25,927 nucleotides of DNA from a virus. Location of the stretch: IMG/VR virus record IMGVR_UViG_3300029448_000374, positions 1 to 25,927 of that record, one strand, 5' to 3'. Position 1 is the first letter of the stretch, and each line of letters opens with the position of its first letter. The notes below the pieces were generated by a model. It saw nothing but the letters and a program-made list of their open reading frames with translations. It did no database searches and was not told the origin of the DNA. A program made the position numbers and the translations under genes. This document shows, piece after piece, positions 11,217 through 19,542 of this stretch.

Positions 11217-12792
11217 AGGTACAGCAGAATCTAGGTATACTTTTCTAGAACCAGAAAAAACTATATATTTAGATAGAGCTATTGAATGTAGTAAATATAC
11301 TTTACCTACTCTTATTACTGATAATGATCGTAGTACTGGTAAAAATTTTTATACAAAAATAGATACCACATATCAAGGACTAGGTGCTCGTGGATGTAAT
11401 AATTTAGCAGCAAAATTATTAATTGCTCTTCTACCTCCTAACCAAGCATTTTTTCGTCTGTCTGTAGACGATATGAAATTACAAAGAGAATTAGATAATT
11501 TTAAAGATTTACAATCTGAATTTGAACAACAATTATCTTTAATGGAACGTTCTGTTATGCGTAACATTGAAGAGTCTGGAGATAGAACTGCATTGTTTGA
11601 AGCACTTAAACATTTAATTGTTGGTGGTAATGCTTTGTTATACATAGCTGAAAATGGTACAAGAGTATATCCATTAAAATCATTTGTTTTAAATAGAGAT
11701 CCTGAAGGTAATATTTTAGAAACAATTGTACGAGAAGAAGTTAGTCCTGAACTTTTACCTGAAGGTATAGCTGCTAAAACAACAGAAGGAAATTTTCAAG
11801 ATAAAACAGTATTTTTATATACGCACATAACTTGGGATTATCCAAAAGATAGATGTAATTGGCATCAAGAAGCTTATGGAAAAAGAGTAGGTAAAAAAGG
11901 TTCAGTACCTATAGATAAATCTCCCTGGATTCCATTAAGATTATTTCGTGTAGCTCATGAAAGTTACGGACGTTCTTTTTGTGAAGAGATACTTGGCGAT
12001 TTAAAATCTCTTGAATATTTAAGTAAAGCAATCGTTGAAGGTAGTGCTGCTGCTGCAAAAATAATTTTTCTTTGCAATCCATCTGGCACTACACGCCCAG
12101 ATGCTTTAGCTAGAGCTGCGAATGGAAGTATTGTAGCTGGTAACGTAGGAGATGTTGCACCTTTACAAATGCAAAAGCAAGCAGATCTCACAGTTGCATT
12201 AAATACAATAGCTCGTATAGAACAAAGACTTAGTTTTGCATTTTTATTAAACAGTGCTATACAGGCTGGTAACTCAGGTAGAGATAGAGTTACTGCTGAA
12301 GAAATTAGAATGGTAGCAAATGAATTGGAATCAGGATTAGGTGGAATATATTCTGTATTATCTGTAGAACTACAACTACCACTAGTTAAAAGAAAAATGG
12401 CTCTTATGGAACGTCAAGGTAGTTTACCAAAGTTACCTAAAAATGTAGTAACACCTCGTATAACTACAGGTTTAGATGCACTTGGTAGAGGTAATGATAA
12501 AGCTAAATTAATTGAATTTATTACAACATTAGCTCAAACTATGGGTCCAGAAGGTATGGCTAAATTTGTAAATAATAGAGAATTAATTACAAGATTAGCA
12601 GCGTCAGATGGTTTAGATACATATAAACTTATTAAGAGTGATGAACAATTAATGGCAGAAGAGCAGCAGCAAGCTATGATGATGCAACAACAGGCTGCTG
12701 CTCAAGATCCAAATAACGATCCTAGCAAGCAAGCCCAATTACTAAAAGCTGAAAATGACTCAATCAGGACAGACCAAGAAACCAACCAGTAA
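11209..12792 (+). CDS. gp8: portal / head-tail connector protein (gp8-like)
   Basis: The portal forms the dodecameric ring at the capsid vertex through which DNA is packaged and ejected, and it nucleates assembly. Length (527 aa versus 535 in T7), position ahead of scaffold and capsid, and the sequence pattern identify it: RYTFLEPEKTIYLDRAI and TLPTLI near the N-terminus, KNFYTKIDTTYQGLGARGCNNLAAKLL, ALLPPNQAFFRL, and FAFLLNSAIQAGNSGRDRVTAEEIR in the stem region. The C-terminus is Gln/Met/Ala-rich and probably disordered. It starts inside the preceding gene (8-nt overlap), and its last 38 nt contain the start of the next small gene. Confidence 0.96.
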   Translation: MSKGTAESRYTFLEPEKTIYLDRAIECSKYTLPTLITDNDRSTGKNFYTKIDTTYQGLGARGCNNLAAKLLIALLPPNQAFFRLSVDDMKLQRELDNFKDLQSEFEQQLSLMERSVMRNIEESGDRTALFEALKHLIVGGNALLYIAENGTRVYPLKSFVLNRDPEGNILETIVREEVSPELLPEGIAAKTTEGNFQDKTVFLYTHITWDYPKDRCNWHQEAYGKRVGKKGSVPIDKSPWIPLRLFRVAHESYGRSFCEEILGDLKSLEYLSKAIVEGSAAAAKIIFLCNPSGTTRPDALARAANGSIVAGNVGDVAPLQMQKQADLTVALNTIARIEQRLSFAFLLNSAIQAGNSGRDRVTAEEIRMVANELESGLGGIYSVLSVELQLPLVKRKMALMERQGSLPKLPKNVVTPRITTGLDALGRGNDKAKLIEFITTLAQTMGPEGMAKFVNNRELITRLAASDGLDTYKLIKSDEQLMAEEQQQAMMMQQQAAAQDPNNDPSKQAQLLKAENDSIRTDQETNQ

Positions 12793-12973
12793 GGTTGAAA
12801 CAAAACCAGAGGTTATTGAAGAGCCACCAAAGGGTGCTTCAAAAACTAAATTAGATCTTTTACTTGAAGAACTAAAAGAAAAGAAACCTACTACTTACGA
12901 ACAGTATAAAAAAGCAATTGAGCAGAAAAAACCAGCTTGGGTTTATCCTGATCTAACAGTTCGTATAGGTTAA
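12755..12973 (+). CDS. small charged protein between portal and scaffold, 72 aa
   Basis: The N-terminal 30 residues are polar and probably disordered (KKPTSKVETKPEVIEEPPKG). A lysine/glutamate-rich helix follows (LDLLLEELKEKKPTTYEQYK) and a short hydrophobic end (PAWVYPDLTVRIG). No family is recognised. It overlaps the portal end by 38 nt and stops 4 nt before the scaffold start. A minor assembly factor is conceivable from its position only. Confidence 0.7.
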   Translation: MTQSGQTKKPTSKVETKPEVIEEPPKGASKTKLDLLLEELKEKKPTTYEQYKKAIEQKKPAWVYPDLTVRIG

Positions 12974-12977
12974 TTAA

Positions 12978-13604
12978 ATGGAAACACAATTAGATGGTGC
13001 ATTAGGTCAACAAACAGAAGCCTATTCAGAAGCTGATAAAGCTATTCTTGAAGGTCAAGATAAACCTGAAAATCAAGAAGATCTTATTGGTGGTAAATTT
13101 AAAACTCCTGATGAATTGTTACAAGCTTATCAAGAGCTTGAGAAAAAATTAGGTGAACGTCCTGTTGGTTACGATGGTAAACAAGAGGAAGAATCTGAAC
13201 AAGAAGAACCTACAACTAACATTGAAGAACAACCTTTATCTCAAGATGAAGAATCAACTTTGTTAGAAAGTGTAGGTGGTCAAGACAATTTACAAGTTGT
13301 AAGTGAATGGGCAAGAGACAATCTTGATCAAAAAGAAATAGATGATTACAACAAAGAAGTTAATAGTGGTGATTTTGTTAGAGCTAGAAATGCTCTTCAA
13401 TCATTGGTATATGCTTTTCAATCAGAAGTTGGATCAGAGCCTGATTTATTAGGCGGTACAATAAGTAACAATTCAACTGATGTTTATAGATCTACAAATG
13501 AAGTTGTAGCTGCTATGAATGACCCACGTTATTTACAAGATCCAGCTTACACAAAAGATGTAGAAGAAAAACTTAGTAGAAGTAATGTACTAAGTCCTTC
13601 TTAG
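12978..13604 (+). CDS. gp9: capsid assembly scaffolding protein (gp9-like)
   Basis: The scaffold guides procapsid assembly and leaves before or during packaging. The 208-residue protein is acidic and Gln/Glu-rich and largely helical, with KFKTPDELLQAYQELEKKLGE around residues 38-58. This segment (F-x-T/S-x-D-E-L-x-x-A-Y-x-E-L-E) is a recurring signature of T7-like scaffolds. A long acidic middle (EEESEQEEPTTNIEEQ) separates it from helical segments ending SRSNVLSPS. T7 gp9 is 307 aa, so this is shorter. Placement between portal and major capsid protein is diagnostic. Confidence 0.9.
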   Translation: METQLDGALGQQTEAYSEADKAILEGQDKPENQEDLIGGKFKTPDELLQAYQELEKKLGERPVGYDGKQEEESEQEEPTTNIEEQPLSQDEESTLLESVGGQDNLQVVSEWARDNLDQKEIDDYNKEVNSGDFVRARNALQSLVYAFQSEVGSEPDLLGGTISNNSTDVYRSTNEVVAAMNDPRYLQDPAYTKDVEEKLSRSNVLSPS

Positions 13605-13723
13605 ATAAGTATAAAAATTCTTATTTTAAGCTAATATAAGATTAGCTTATGTAAAATTGTTGCCTCTGAGGAGATAACAACAGTGAAACGTTAGCGTCCG
13701 TAAACATCTATCTATTTAATAAG
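13605..13723 (+). promoter_or_regulatory. structured leader upstream of the major capsid gene
   Basis: This 119-nt spacer is long for this genome. It holds a perfect 9-bp inverted repeat TAAGCTAAT-ATAAG-ATTAGCTTA (13627-13649) with no T-tract after it. A GAGGAG ribosome-binding sequence (13668-13673) follows, flanked by TTGTT/AACAA arms that could present it in a loop. Nine bases later a GTG opens a three-codon frame ending in TAG (13683-13694). The capsid ATG at 13724 itself has only a weak purine run (AATAAG). The segment probably contains a late promoter, an RNA processing site or a translation enhancer for the most heavily expressed gene. I cannot tell which. Confidence 0.5.
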
Positions 13724-15136
13724 ATGCCAGATTTTGCATCACTATCCAGATTAGGTGGTATTAATGGCGTTCAATATAACGCTGGATCTGCCTCTGGTAA
13801 TTTTGAAAAAGAGAATGCTAATTTTCTCAAAATTTTCTCTGGAGAAGTTCTAACTGTTTTTAACAGAGAGACAATCTTCAAAGATCTAACACAAAAAAGA
13901 ACAATATCTTCGGGTAAAAGTGCAAGCTTCCCAATTACAGGTCGCTTCTCAAGTCGTTATCACCGACCAGGTGATTGGATTACAGGTCAAGGTAACAAAG
14001 GTCAAATTGGTGAGAAAATAATCACTATTGATGATCTACTTATCGCAGACGCTAGTATCTATGATTTAGAAGAAGCCAAGCTACATTGGGATGTTAGAAG
14101 CATTTACTCAAGAGAATTAGGAAGAGCACTTTCAAGAAGCTATGATCAGCGTCTTGTTCGTACACTTCTTACAGCTTCTGAATCAGATGGTCGTGTTAAC
14201 GATTGGGATTCTAAGAGATTCCAATTAAATGGAGGTACATATGCTTCTGTAAGTACAAACACAATCACACTATCTGCTAACTTCCAAACTGCTGAGTTAT
14301 CATACTGGGCTGCTGGAACTGTTGTATATGGTGAAGATTCAGGTGCTTATGGTGTTATAACAACTGCTCCTACAAACGGTGCAGCTACATTTGTTATTAA
14401 CCCAATTGGGGCAATTGGTACAGGTTCTAATTCAACCTTTACAGTTGGAGAACGTTTATTTGTTCTTAACAAACTTCCTGGTGGAACTTCTTACACAGGT
14501 GTCAACCTTAACGGTGCTGCTGACAGAAATGCCAGAGGTGACTTAATTGTTGAAAACTTGATGAAAGCTTGTCAAGCTCTTGATGAAAAAGATGCTCCTA
14601 AAGATGGACGTATAGCAGTATTAAGCCCAGGTGCTTACTACGATGTTATATCTTCTGACCGTGCAATCAACACTGACTTTAACGGTGGCGATGGACGTAA
14701 TGGAACATTTGCAAACAATATGGTTGCTCAAGTAGCTGGTTTCCAGATCCGTACTTCTAATCACTTAGGCGTAAATAGCTATACAAGTGGTCAGACATAT
14801 GCAGGTCTATCTAACCAATCTGCTACAACAAGAGGAGAACGTCCTAACTACATTAATGGTAAGGATGGTTCTGATGGAACTACTGCTGCTGGTACTAATG
14901 ATTACTACCAAGATGAGCAAGGAAATGGATCAAGTATTGCTAACCTATTTGGACTTTGTTTTACAAAAGAATCTGTAGGTACAGTGGCACTTAAAGACAT
15001 TTCAATGCAAATGACAGGTGCTGAGTACAAAGCAATGACTCAATCAACCATGATGGTTGCTTCTTATGCAGTTGGACACGGTATACTCCGTCCTGATTGT
15101 TGTGTAAGTTTACTTCATGATGGTAACCCATATTAA
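13724..15136 (+). CDS. gp10: major capsid protein (gp10-like), with a large insertion
   Basis: The 470-residue protein builds the icosahedral shell and should adopt the HK97 fold. Identifying features are the N-terminal FLKIFSGEVLTVFNRETIFKD, then SGKSASFPITG, the helical ELGRALSRSYDQRLVRTL spine, and the C-terminal VATYAVGHG-like MVASYAVGHGILRPD. It follows the scaffold and precedes a terminator, as in T7. T7 gp10A is 345 aa; much of the excess is a beta-type Gly/Thr/Asn-rich insertion around residues 168-264, probably a surface domain, plus a Gly/Ser/Asp-rich loop near 375-400. Codon use looks more biased than in neighbours, consistent with very high expression. Confidence 0.96.
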   Translation: MPDFASLSRLGGINGVQYNAGSASGNFEKENANFLKIFSGEVLTVFNRETIFKDLTQKRTISSGKSASFPITGRFSSRYHRPGDWITGQGNKGQIGEKIITIDDLLIADASIYDLEEAKLHWDVRSIYSRELGRALSRSYDQRLVRTLLTASESDGRVNDWDSKRFQLNGGTYASVSTNTITLSANFQTAELSYWAAGTVVYGEDSGAYGVITTAPTNGAATFVINPIGAIGTGSNSTFTVGERLFVLNKLPGGTSYTGVNLNGAADRNARGDLIVENLMKACQALDEKDAPKDGRIAVLSPGAYYDVISSDRAINTDFNGGDGRNGTFANNMVAQVAGFQIRTSNHLGVNSYTSGQTYAGLSNQSATTRGERPNYINGKDGSDGTTAAGTNDYYQDEQGNGSSIANLFGLCFTKESVGTVALKDISMQMTGAEYKAMTQSTMMVASYAVGHGILRPDCCVSLLHDGNPY

Positions 15137-15159
15137 TTAGTTTTAACTAATTCAATTAC

Positions 15160-15194
15160 AATAGGGGGAGACAGTTTGTTTCCCCTTATTTTTT
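15160..15194 (+). terminator. strong rho-independent terminator after the capsid gene
   Basis: AATAGGGGGAGA (15160-15171) pairs with TTTCCCCTTATT (15179-15190) as a 12-bp stem with two G-T pairs around a CAGTTTG loop. A T-tract follows (15189-15194). Position and strength match the T7 late terminator after gene 10. A smaller AATTAGTT/AACTAATT palindrome (15135-15152) lies just upstream, at the capsid stop. Confidence 0.9.
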
Positions 15195-15200
15195 GACATA

Positions 15201-15836
15201 ATGGCAACTACAAAATTAAGTGCAGTTAATACTCTTCTTTCAATTATTGGGGAATCCCCTATTAACTCACTCGTTCCTCCTCTAACAGGAGATGCAAGTT
15301 TAGCAGAAAGTGTATTAAATGAAATAAGTACAGAAGTACAAGGAGCTGGTTGGTCATGGAATACAATGACTTACAGTAATATTCCTTTAGATTCATCTGG
15401 ACATTCAACACTTCCAAGTAATACATTAGCGGTAAGATTTAATCCATTATCTTATCCATCACAAAGATTTGTATTGCGTGGTTTAAAATTGTTTGACAGA
15501 AAGAAAAACACTTATGATTTAAGAGGTAGTTTAGGAGTACATTTAACTGGAACTGCAAGTGATTTAGTTGCAGAACTTGTAGAAGAGTTAGAATGGGATA
15601 ATATTCCTGAAACAGGAAAACGTTACATTATGATTAGAGCTGCAAGAATGTTCTCTAACCGTGCTGTAACATCAAGTAGTATTGAAAGCTACACTAGAGA
15701 AGATGAAGAACAAGCGTTACAAACTTTAAAACGTACTGAAGATATGTCACAAAATCACAATTTTATTAGTGGACCTGATGATATGTATGGAGGTCGAGTA
15801 CAAACAATGTTCCCTCCTGATATATTAAATCGCTAA
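15201..15836 (+). CDS. gp11: tail tubular protein A (gp11-like, head-tail adaptor)
   Basis: The 211-residue protein should form the adaptor ring below the portal, linking it to the nozzle. Length (T7 gp11, 196 aa), position, and motifs LSAVNTLLSIIGESPINSL at the N-terminus and EVQGAGWSWNTMTY identify it. The end DMYGGRVQTMFPPDILNR is also typical. The ATG lies 6 nt after the T-tract of the capsid terminator and has no evident ribosome-binding site. Its stop overlaps the next start as TAATG, coupling it to tubular protein B. Confidence 0.94.
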   Translation: MATTKLSAVNTLLSIIGESPINSLVPPLTGDASLAESVLNEISTEVQGAGWSWNTMTYSNIPLDSSGHSTLPSNTLAVRFNPLSYPSQRFVLRGLKLFDRKKNTYDLRGSLGVHLTGTASDLVAELVEELEWDNIPETGKRYIMIRAARMFSNRAVTSSSIESYTREDEEQALQTLKRTEDMSQNHNFISGPDDMYGGRVQTMFPPDILNR

Positions 15837-18709
15837 TGTCTAGAGAACTTTTTAGTCAAATAATAGGACCGCTAAATAAAGGCGTTAATCAACAAGCGGA
15901 TAGTTTTGTTTTACCTGGATTTGCAAAGGTATTAGAAAATGGTAACTGTGATTTAGTAGAAGGTTTAAAGAAAAGATTAGGAAGTGTACCTTTAAAACGT
16001 ATAGATACATTAACTAAAAATGCAGGTGGTAATACTTTAGTAGGAACTATTAAATGGGATGAAGCTTGGTATTTTGTTTATAACAGAAGTACAACAGAAA
16101 GATTTATTTTAATAATTGCTGATGATAGTAGAACTGTTACACGCACAGGTAACACAAGTAACAATTCTGCTGTAGTTCAATCAGTAAACAGTATGTCAGA
16201 TCTTTTTATAGGATCTATTGTTACTGGAAGTGGTATACCTGCAAATACAACAATTGTTGATATTGATGTTTCTGGAACACGCTTAACTTTAAGTAACAAT
16301 GCTACAGCTACAGCATCTGGAGTTAGTTTAACTATTGAATCTAATTTTACGTTTGCAACTGGAGTATCTAATGTAGAACCTATATCTGGCATATTACCTA
16401 CAATTGTTCCAATAGAACAAACTTTTGCAGGTGTAACAAATACAAATTTAGAATATCTTCGTGGATCAGGTAGAGCAAGAGATAGATTTAGAGCTACTTC
16501 ATTTCAAGACTTTGTTTTTGTAACTAATATTCAAAAAAATACAACATACGACAGTACAGAAACTCTAACAAGATATAACATTGGATATATTAGTAATGCT
16601 TATGTACCTATAAAATCTCAAGTATGGGTTAAATTAGTTGATTACAACACAAAATATGCTATTTCTATTGAATTAGATAACGGAAATACAATATCTGCAA
16701 ATATTACAACTGCTACTTTAGCTTCTGGAACTGCGGTTAGTACACAAACTATTGCAACAGATTTAAAAAATGCTCTTGATTCAGCAGATACATCTAACCA
16801 TTTAACGTTTACTGTTAATGATTCTCAAATATTAATAGGATTAACAAATGCTTCTAGATCATTTAAAAGCTTTGTAGCTGCTGATGCTAGAGGTAACACA
16901 CTTATGTCTGGTTTTTCTAGTCAGATAACAAGTGTAGTTGAATTACCAAGTACATCATATGAAGGTTATCAAGTTATAGTAGCCCCAGATGGAGCTGCTG
17001 ATCAAAGTTCATATTATTTAAAATTTAACGCAGAAAATACAACAGTTAATGGTACATATGGTAGAGGTACATGGGAAGAAGTTGGAGGATGGGGAACTCC
17101 TGGAAAATTAGATGATAATACAATGCCTCATTCTTTTGTGTACTACAGAAACGATACAGGTCTTGTAAGATTTACTTTTCAACCTTTTACTGGCGGTAAT
17201 TATACAGATGGTAGTACAACGATAGTAATACCAGGATGGACAGAACGATTAGCAGGTGATGCAGATGAATTACCTGGACCTTCTTTTGTTGGTAAACCAG
17301 TTACTGATATAGTATTTTTTAAAAATCGTTTTGGAGTAATAAGCGGTGAAAATATAATACTTAGTGAAGCTGGTGATTACTATAATTTTTGGCAACAATC
17401 AGCTTTACAAGTTTTAGATACTGATCCAATAGATTTAACTGCTGTTAGTAATGATGTAACAGTGTTAAATTATGCTTTACAGCAACAAGATGAATTAGTT
17501 TTATTTTCTAATGAAAACCAATTTAGACTTTATTCAGGTGATAACGTAACCTTTTCTCCTGAAACAGCCTCTGTAGGACGTATAAGCTCTATAAGCATGG
17601 AAACACAGGTTAAACCTCAACAGGTAGGTCCACAGGTTATATTCCCTGTTAAAGAAGGTGATTTTACTGGTATCCATACTTTTATAACTACAGATAGAAC
17701 GGTTGGTATTAACTTAGGTCAAACTGCTGTTATCACAGAAACTATACCTAAATACATTCCTAAAAATGTAGACTCGTTAGCTGTTAGTCGTACTGATCAA
17801 TATTTAGTAATTCTTAGTAAAGATGATCCAGATGCATTGTATGTGTATCAATTCTTTTGGGAAGCATCAGGAGGTTCTTTAACTAATAGACAAAATGCTT
17901 GGTCTAAATGGCAGTTTACAAATAAAAGTATACATTGGTGTGAATTTGTTGAAGGTACATTATACAAAGTTGCTAAGTATACAGAGGATGGAACTGTTAA
18001 ATATTATTTAGAAGGAGTAAATGCTTCAAGACCACCACAAGAAGAATCAGAATTATTTTTGTTAGATCGTCAATTAGCTAGTTCTATTACTACTGATTTA
18101 GGTGCTGTAACATTTAGTTATAGTGGTGCTACTAACAAAACTACAGTTAATTTACCATATTACACAGTTAATCCAGCTCAGTTTGTAGTTATTAAAAAAG
18201 ATAGCTCAGATGCTAATGAAGCTAAAAAAAGATGGATTACAGCAGCTTCAGTACCTGCTGGAGTTAATAGTTTTGTGTTAGATAGTTTAGGAGATTTTTC
18301 TAGTAGTTCTTGGATATTTGGTGAAAAATTTACTTTTACTTTCCAACCACCACAATTAATGCCTTATAGTAAAACAGCTACTGATAACACTTTTATAGGT
18401 AATCGTACTGGAAGATTACAGTTAAGATACTTAGATGTCTATTATAATGATTCTAGGTATTTTACTGTAGAGGTTACTCCTAAATTTAGATCTAAAGTAA
18501 TTTATGAATTTGATAGAAGAGATCCTCTAAATGCAAACATAGTATTAAGTCAAGTGTCTGATTTTGAAGAATCAAAATTTCGTTCTTACATACAAAGTAA
18601 AAATGATCAAGTTGTTGTACAAATTATTAACGACAGTATAGATCAAGCTAAGTTTGTAGCTTTAGAATGGACGGGGTTATACTTTGATAAAGCGAGGAAA
18701 TATCAGTAA
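15836..18709 (+). CDS. gp12: tail tubular protein B (gp12-like nozzle)
   Basis: The 957-residue beta-rich protein should form the hexameric tail nozzle. The N-terminus FSQIIGPLNKGVNQQADSFVLPGFAKVLENGNCDLVEGLKKRLGS is a signature of the family. The fold continues with repeated beta segments and LSEAGDYYNFWQQSALQVLDTDPID in the centre. T7 gp12 is 794 aa. Some of the extra length is a Thr/Ser/Asn-rich insertion around residues 100-170 (TGSGIPANTTIVDIDVSGTR), resembling beta domains common on phage tail proteins. It starts and ends in TAATG overlaps, so gp11-, gp12- and gp14-like genes form one coupled unit. Confidence 0.95.
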   Translation: MSRELFSQIIGPLNKGVNQQADSFVLPGFAKVLENGNCDLVEGLKKRLGSVPLKRIDTLTKNAGGNTLVGTIKWDEAWYFVYNRSTTERFILIIADDSRTVTRTGNTSNNSAVVQSVNSMSDLFIGSIVTGSGIPANTTIVDIDVSGTRLTLSNNATATASGVSLTIESNFTFATGVSNVEPISGILPTIVPIEQTFAGVTNTNLEYLRGSGRARDRFRATSFQDFVFVTNIQKNTTYDSTETLTRYNIGYISNAYVPIKSQVWVKLVDYNTKYAISIELDNGNTISANITTATLASGTAVSTQTIATDLKNALDSADTSNHLTFTVNDSQILIGLTNASRSFKSFVAADARGNTLMSGFSSQITSVVELPSTSYEGYQVIVAPDGAADQSSYYLKFNAENTTVNGTYGRGTWEEVGGWGTPGKLDDNTMPHSFVYYRNDTGLVRFTFQPFTGGNYTDGSTTIVIPGWTERLAGDADELPGPSFVGKPVTDIVFFKNRFGVISGENIILSEAGDYYNFWQQSALQVLDTDPIDLTAVSNDVTVLNYALQQQDELVLFSNENQFRLYSGDNVTFSPETASVGRISSISMETQVKPQQVGPQVIFPVKEGDFTGIHTFITTDRTVGINLGQTAVITETIPKYIPKNVDSLAVSRTDQYLVILSKDDPDALYVYQFFWEASGGSLTNRQNAWSKWQFTNKSIHWCEFVEGTLYKVAKYTEDGTVKYYLEGVNASRPPQEESELFLLDRQLASSITTDLGAVTFSYSGATNKTTVNLPYYTVNPAQFVVIKKDSSDANEAKKRWITAASVPAGVNSFVLDSLGDFSSSSWIFGEKFTFTFQPPQLMPYSKTATDNTFIGNRTGRLQLRYLDVYYNDSRYFTVEVTPKFRSKVIYEFDRRDPLNANIVLSQVSDFEESKFRSYIQSKNDQVVVQIINDSIDQAKFVALEWTGLYFDKARKYQ

Positions 18710-19542
18710 TGCAAGCACTTTCTAGTTTATTTACACCTGAAGTTGGCGGTATGCTAAATTTTGGTATGAATATTTTAGGTTCAGCATCTCGTAAATCAGC
18801 TACTGCTATAGAATCTTGGCGTAAATGGGAAGCTGATTCTATAAGAGCTATTAGACAATCAACTGCTACTAATAAAGCTAATTACAGAGCTTATCAAGTT
18901 GATATGACTAATTGGTTATCTAAATCAAAATATACTTCTGAATTAAGACAATATGAAAATCAATTAGCTACTGATCGTGCTCAATTAAAAACAGAAACTT
19001 CTATAAATGCTATGGAAGCTTTAGGTAAAAAATATGCAGATTTAGATGCAAGATATTATGAAGAAGAAGCATCTGACACTATAAAATTAGAATCTTTAAG
19101 AACTAAAGCCATAGCAGATGGTGTAAAAGTTATTGCTAGTGGTCAAGCTGGTAGAAGTATAGAACGTATATCAAATACATATCATCAACAATGGTTACAG
19201 AATGCTGGTAATCGTCAAATAACTAGAAACTTTAGATTAGGAGATAAATTATCAGCAATGCAAGCTGCTAATGCTGATGCTATGAATAAAACTAATTCAG
19301 TTACTTTATATAATCCAAGACCATATAATGATCCTGTACAACCTTTAGCACCTATGCCAGCAGAAACATACTTACCTAATCAACCTAAAGTATCAGGTAG
19401 TTTAAGTTTATTAGATGTAGCTGGAGCTGCTATGGGGGCTTACAATACATATATGGAGATGCGTCCTCCAGATATGGGTGACGGTGGCGGTAATGAATCC
19501 CAAGATGAAAGTGGAGGAGATGAAGGAGGTGGTGAAGAATGA
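18709..19542 (+). CDS. gp14: internal virion / ejection protein (gp14-like)
   Basis: The 277-residue protein follows the nozzle gene, in the place of T7 gp14, which is ejected to form a pore in the outer membrane. Residues ~10-30 are Gly/Met-rich and moderately hydrophobic (VGGMLNFGMNILGSA). A long helical region follows, with AIADGVKVIASGQAGRSIERI, a segment typical of this family in T7-like phages. The C-terminus is acidic and Gly-rich (ESQDESGGDEGGGEE) and probably disordered. T7 gp14 is 196 aa. It begins in a TAATG overlap and ends in an ATGA overlap with the gp15-like gene. Confidence 0.87.
   Translation: MQALSSLFTPEVGGMLNFGMNILGSASRKSATAIESWRKWEADSIRAIRQSTATNKANYRAYQVDMTNWLSKSKYTSELRQYENQLATDRAQLKTETSINAMEALGKKYADLDARYYEEEASDTIKLESLRTKAIADGVKVIASGQAGRSIERISNTYHQQWLQNAGNRQITRNFRLGDKLSAMQAANADAMNKTNSVTLYNPRPYNDPVQPLAPMPAETYLPNQPKVSGSLSLLDVAGAAMGAYNTYMEMRPPDMGDGGGNESQDESGGDEGGGEE

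Noticed and set aside
14787-14978. + strand frame inside the capsid gene, Met/Leu-rich
   Set aside because: Off-frame reading of conserved capsid sequence; no independent signal.
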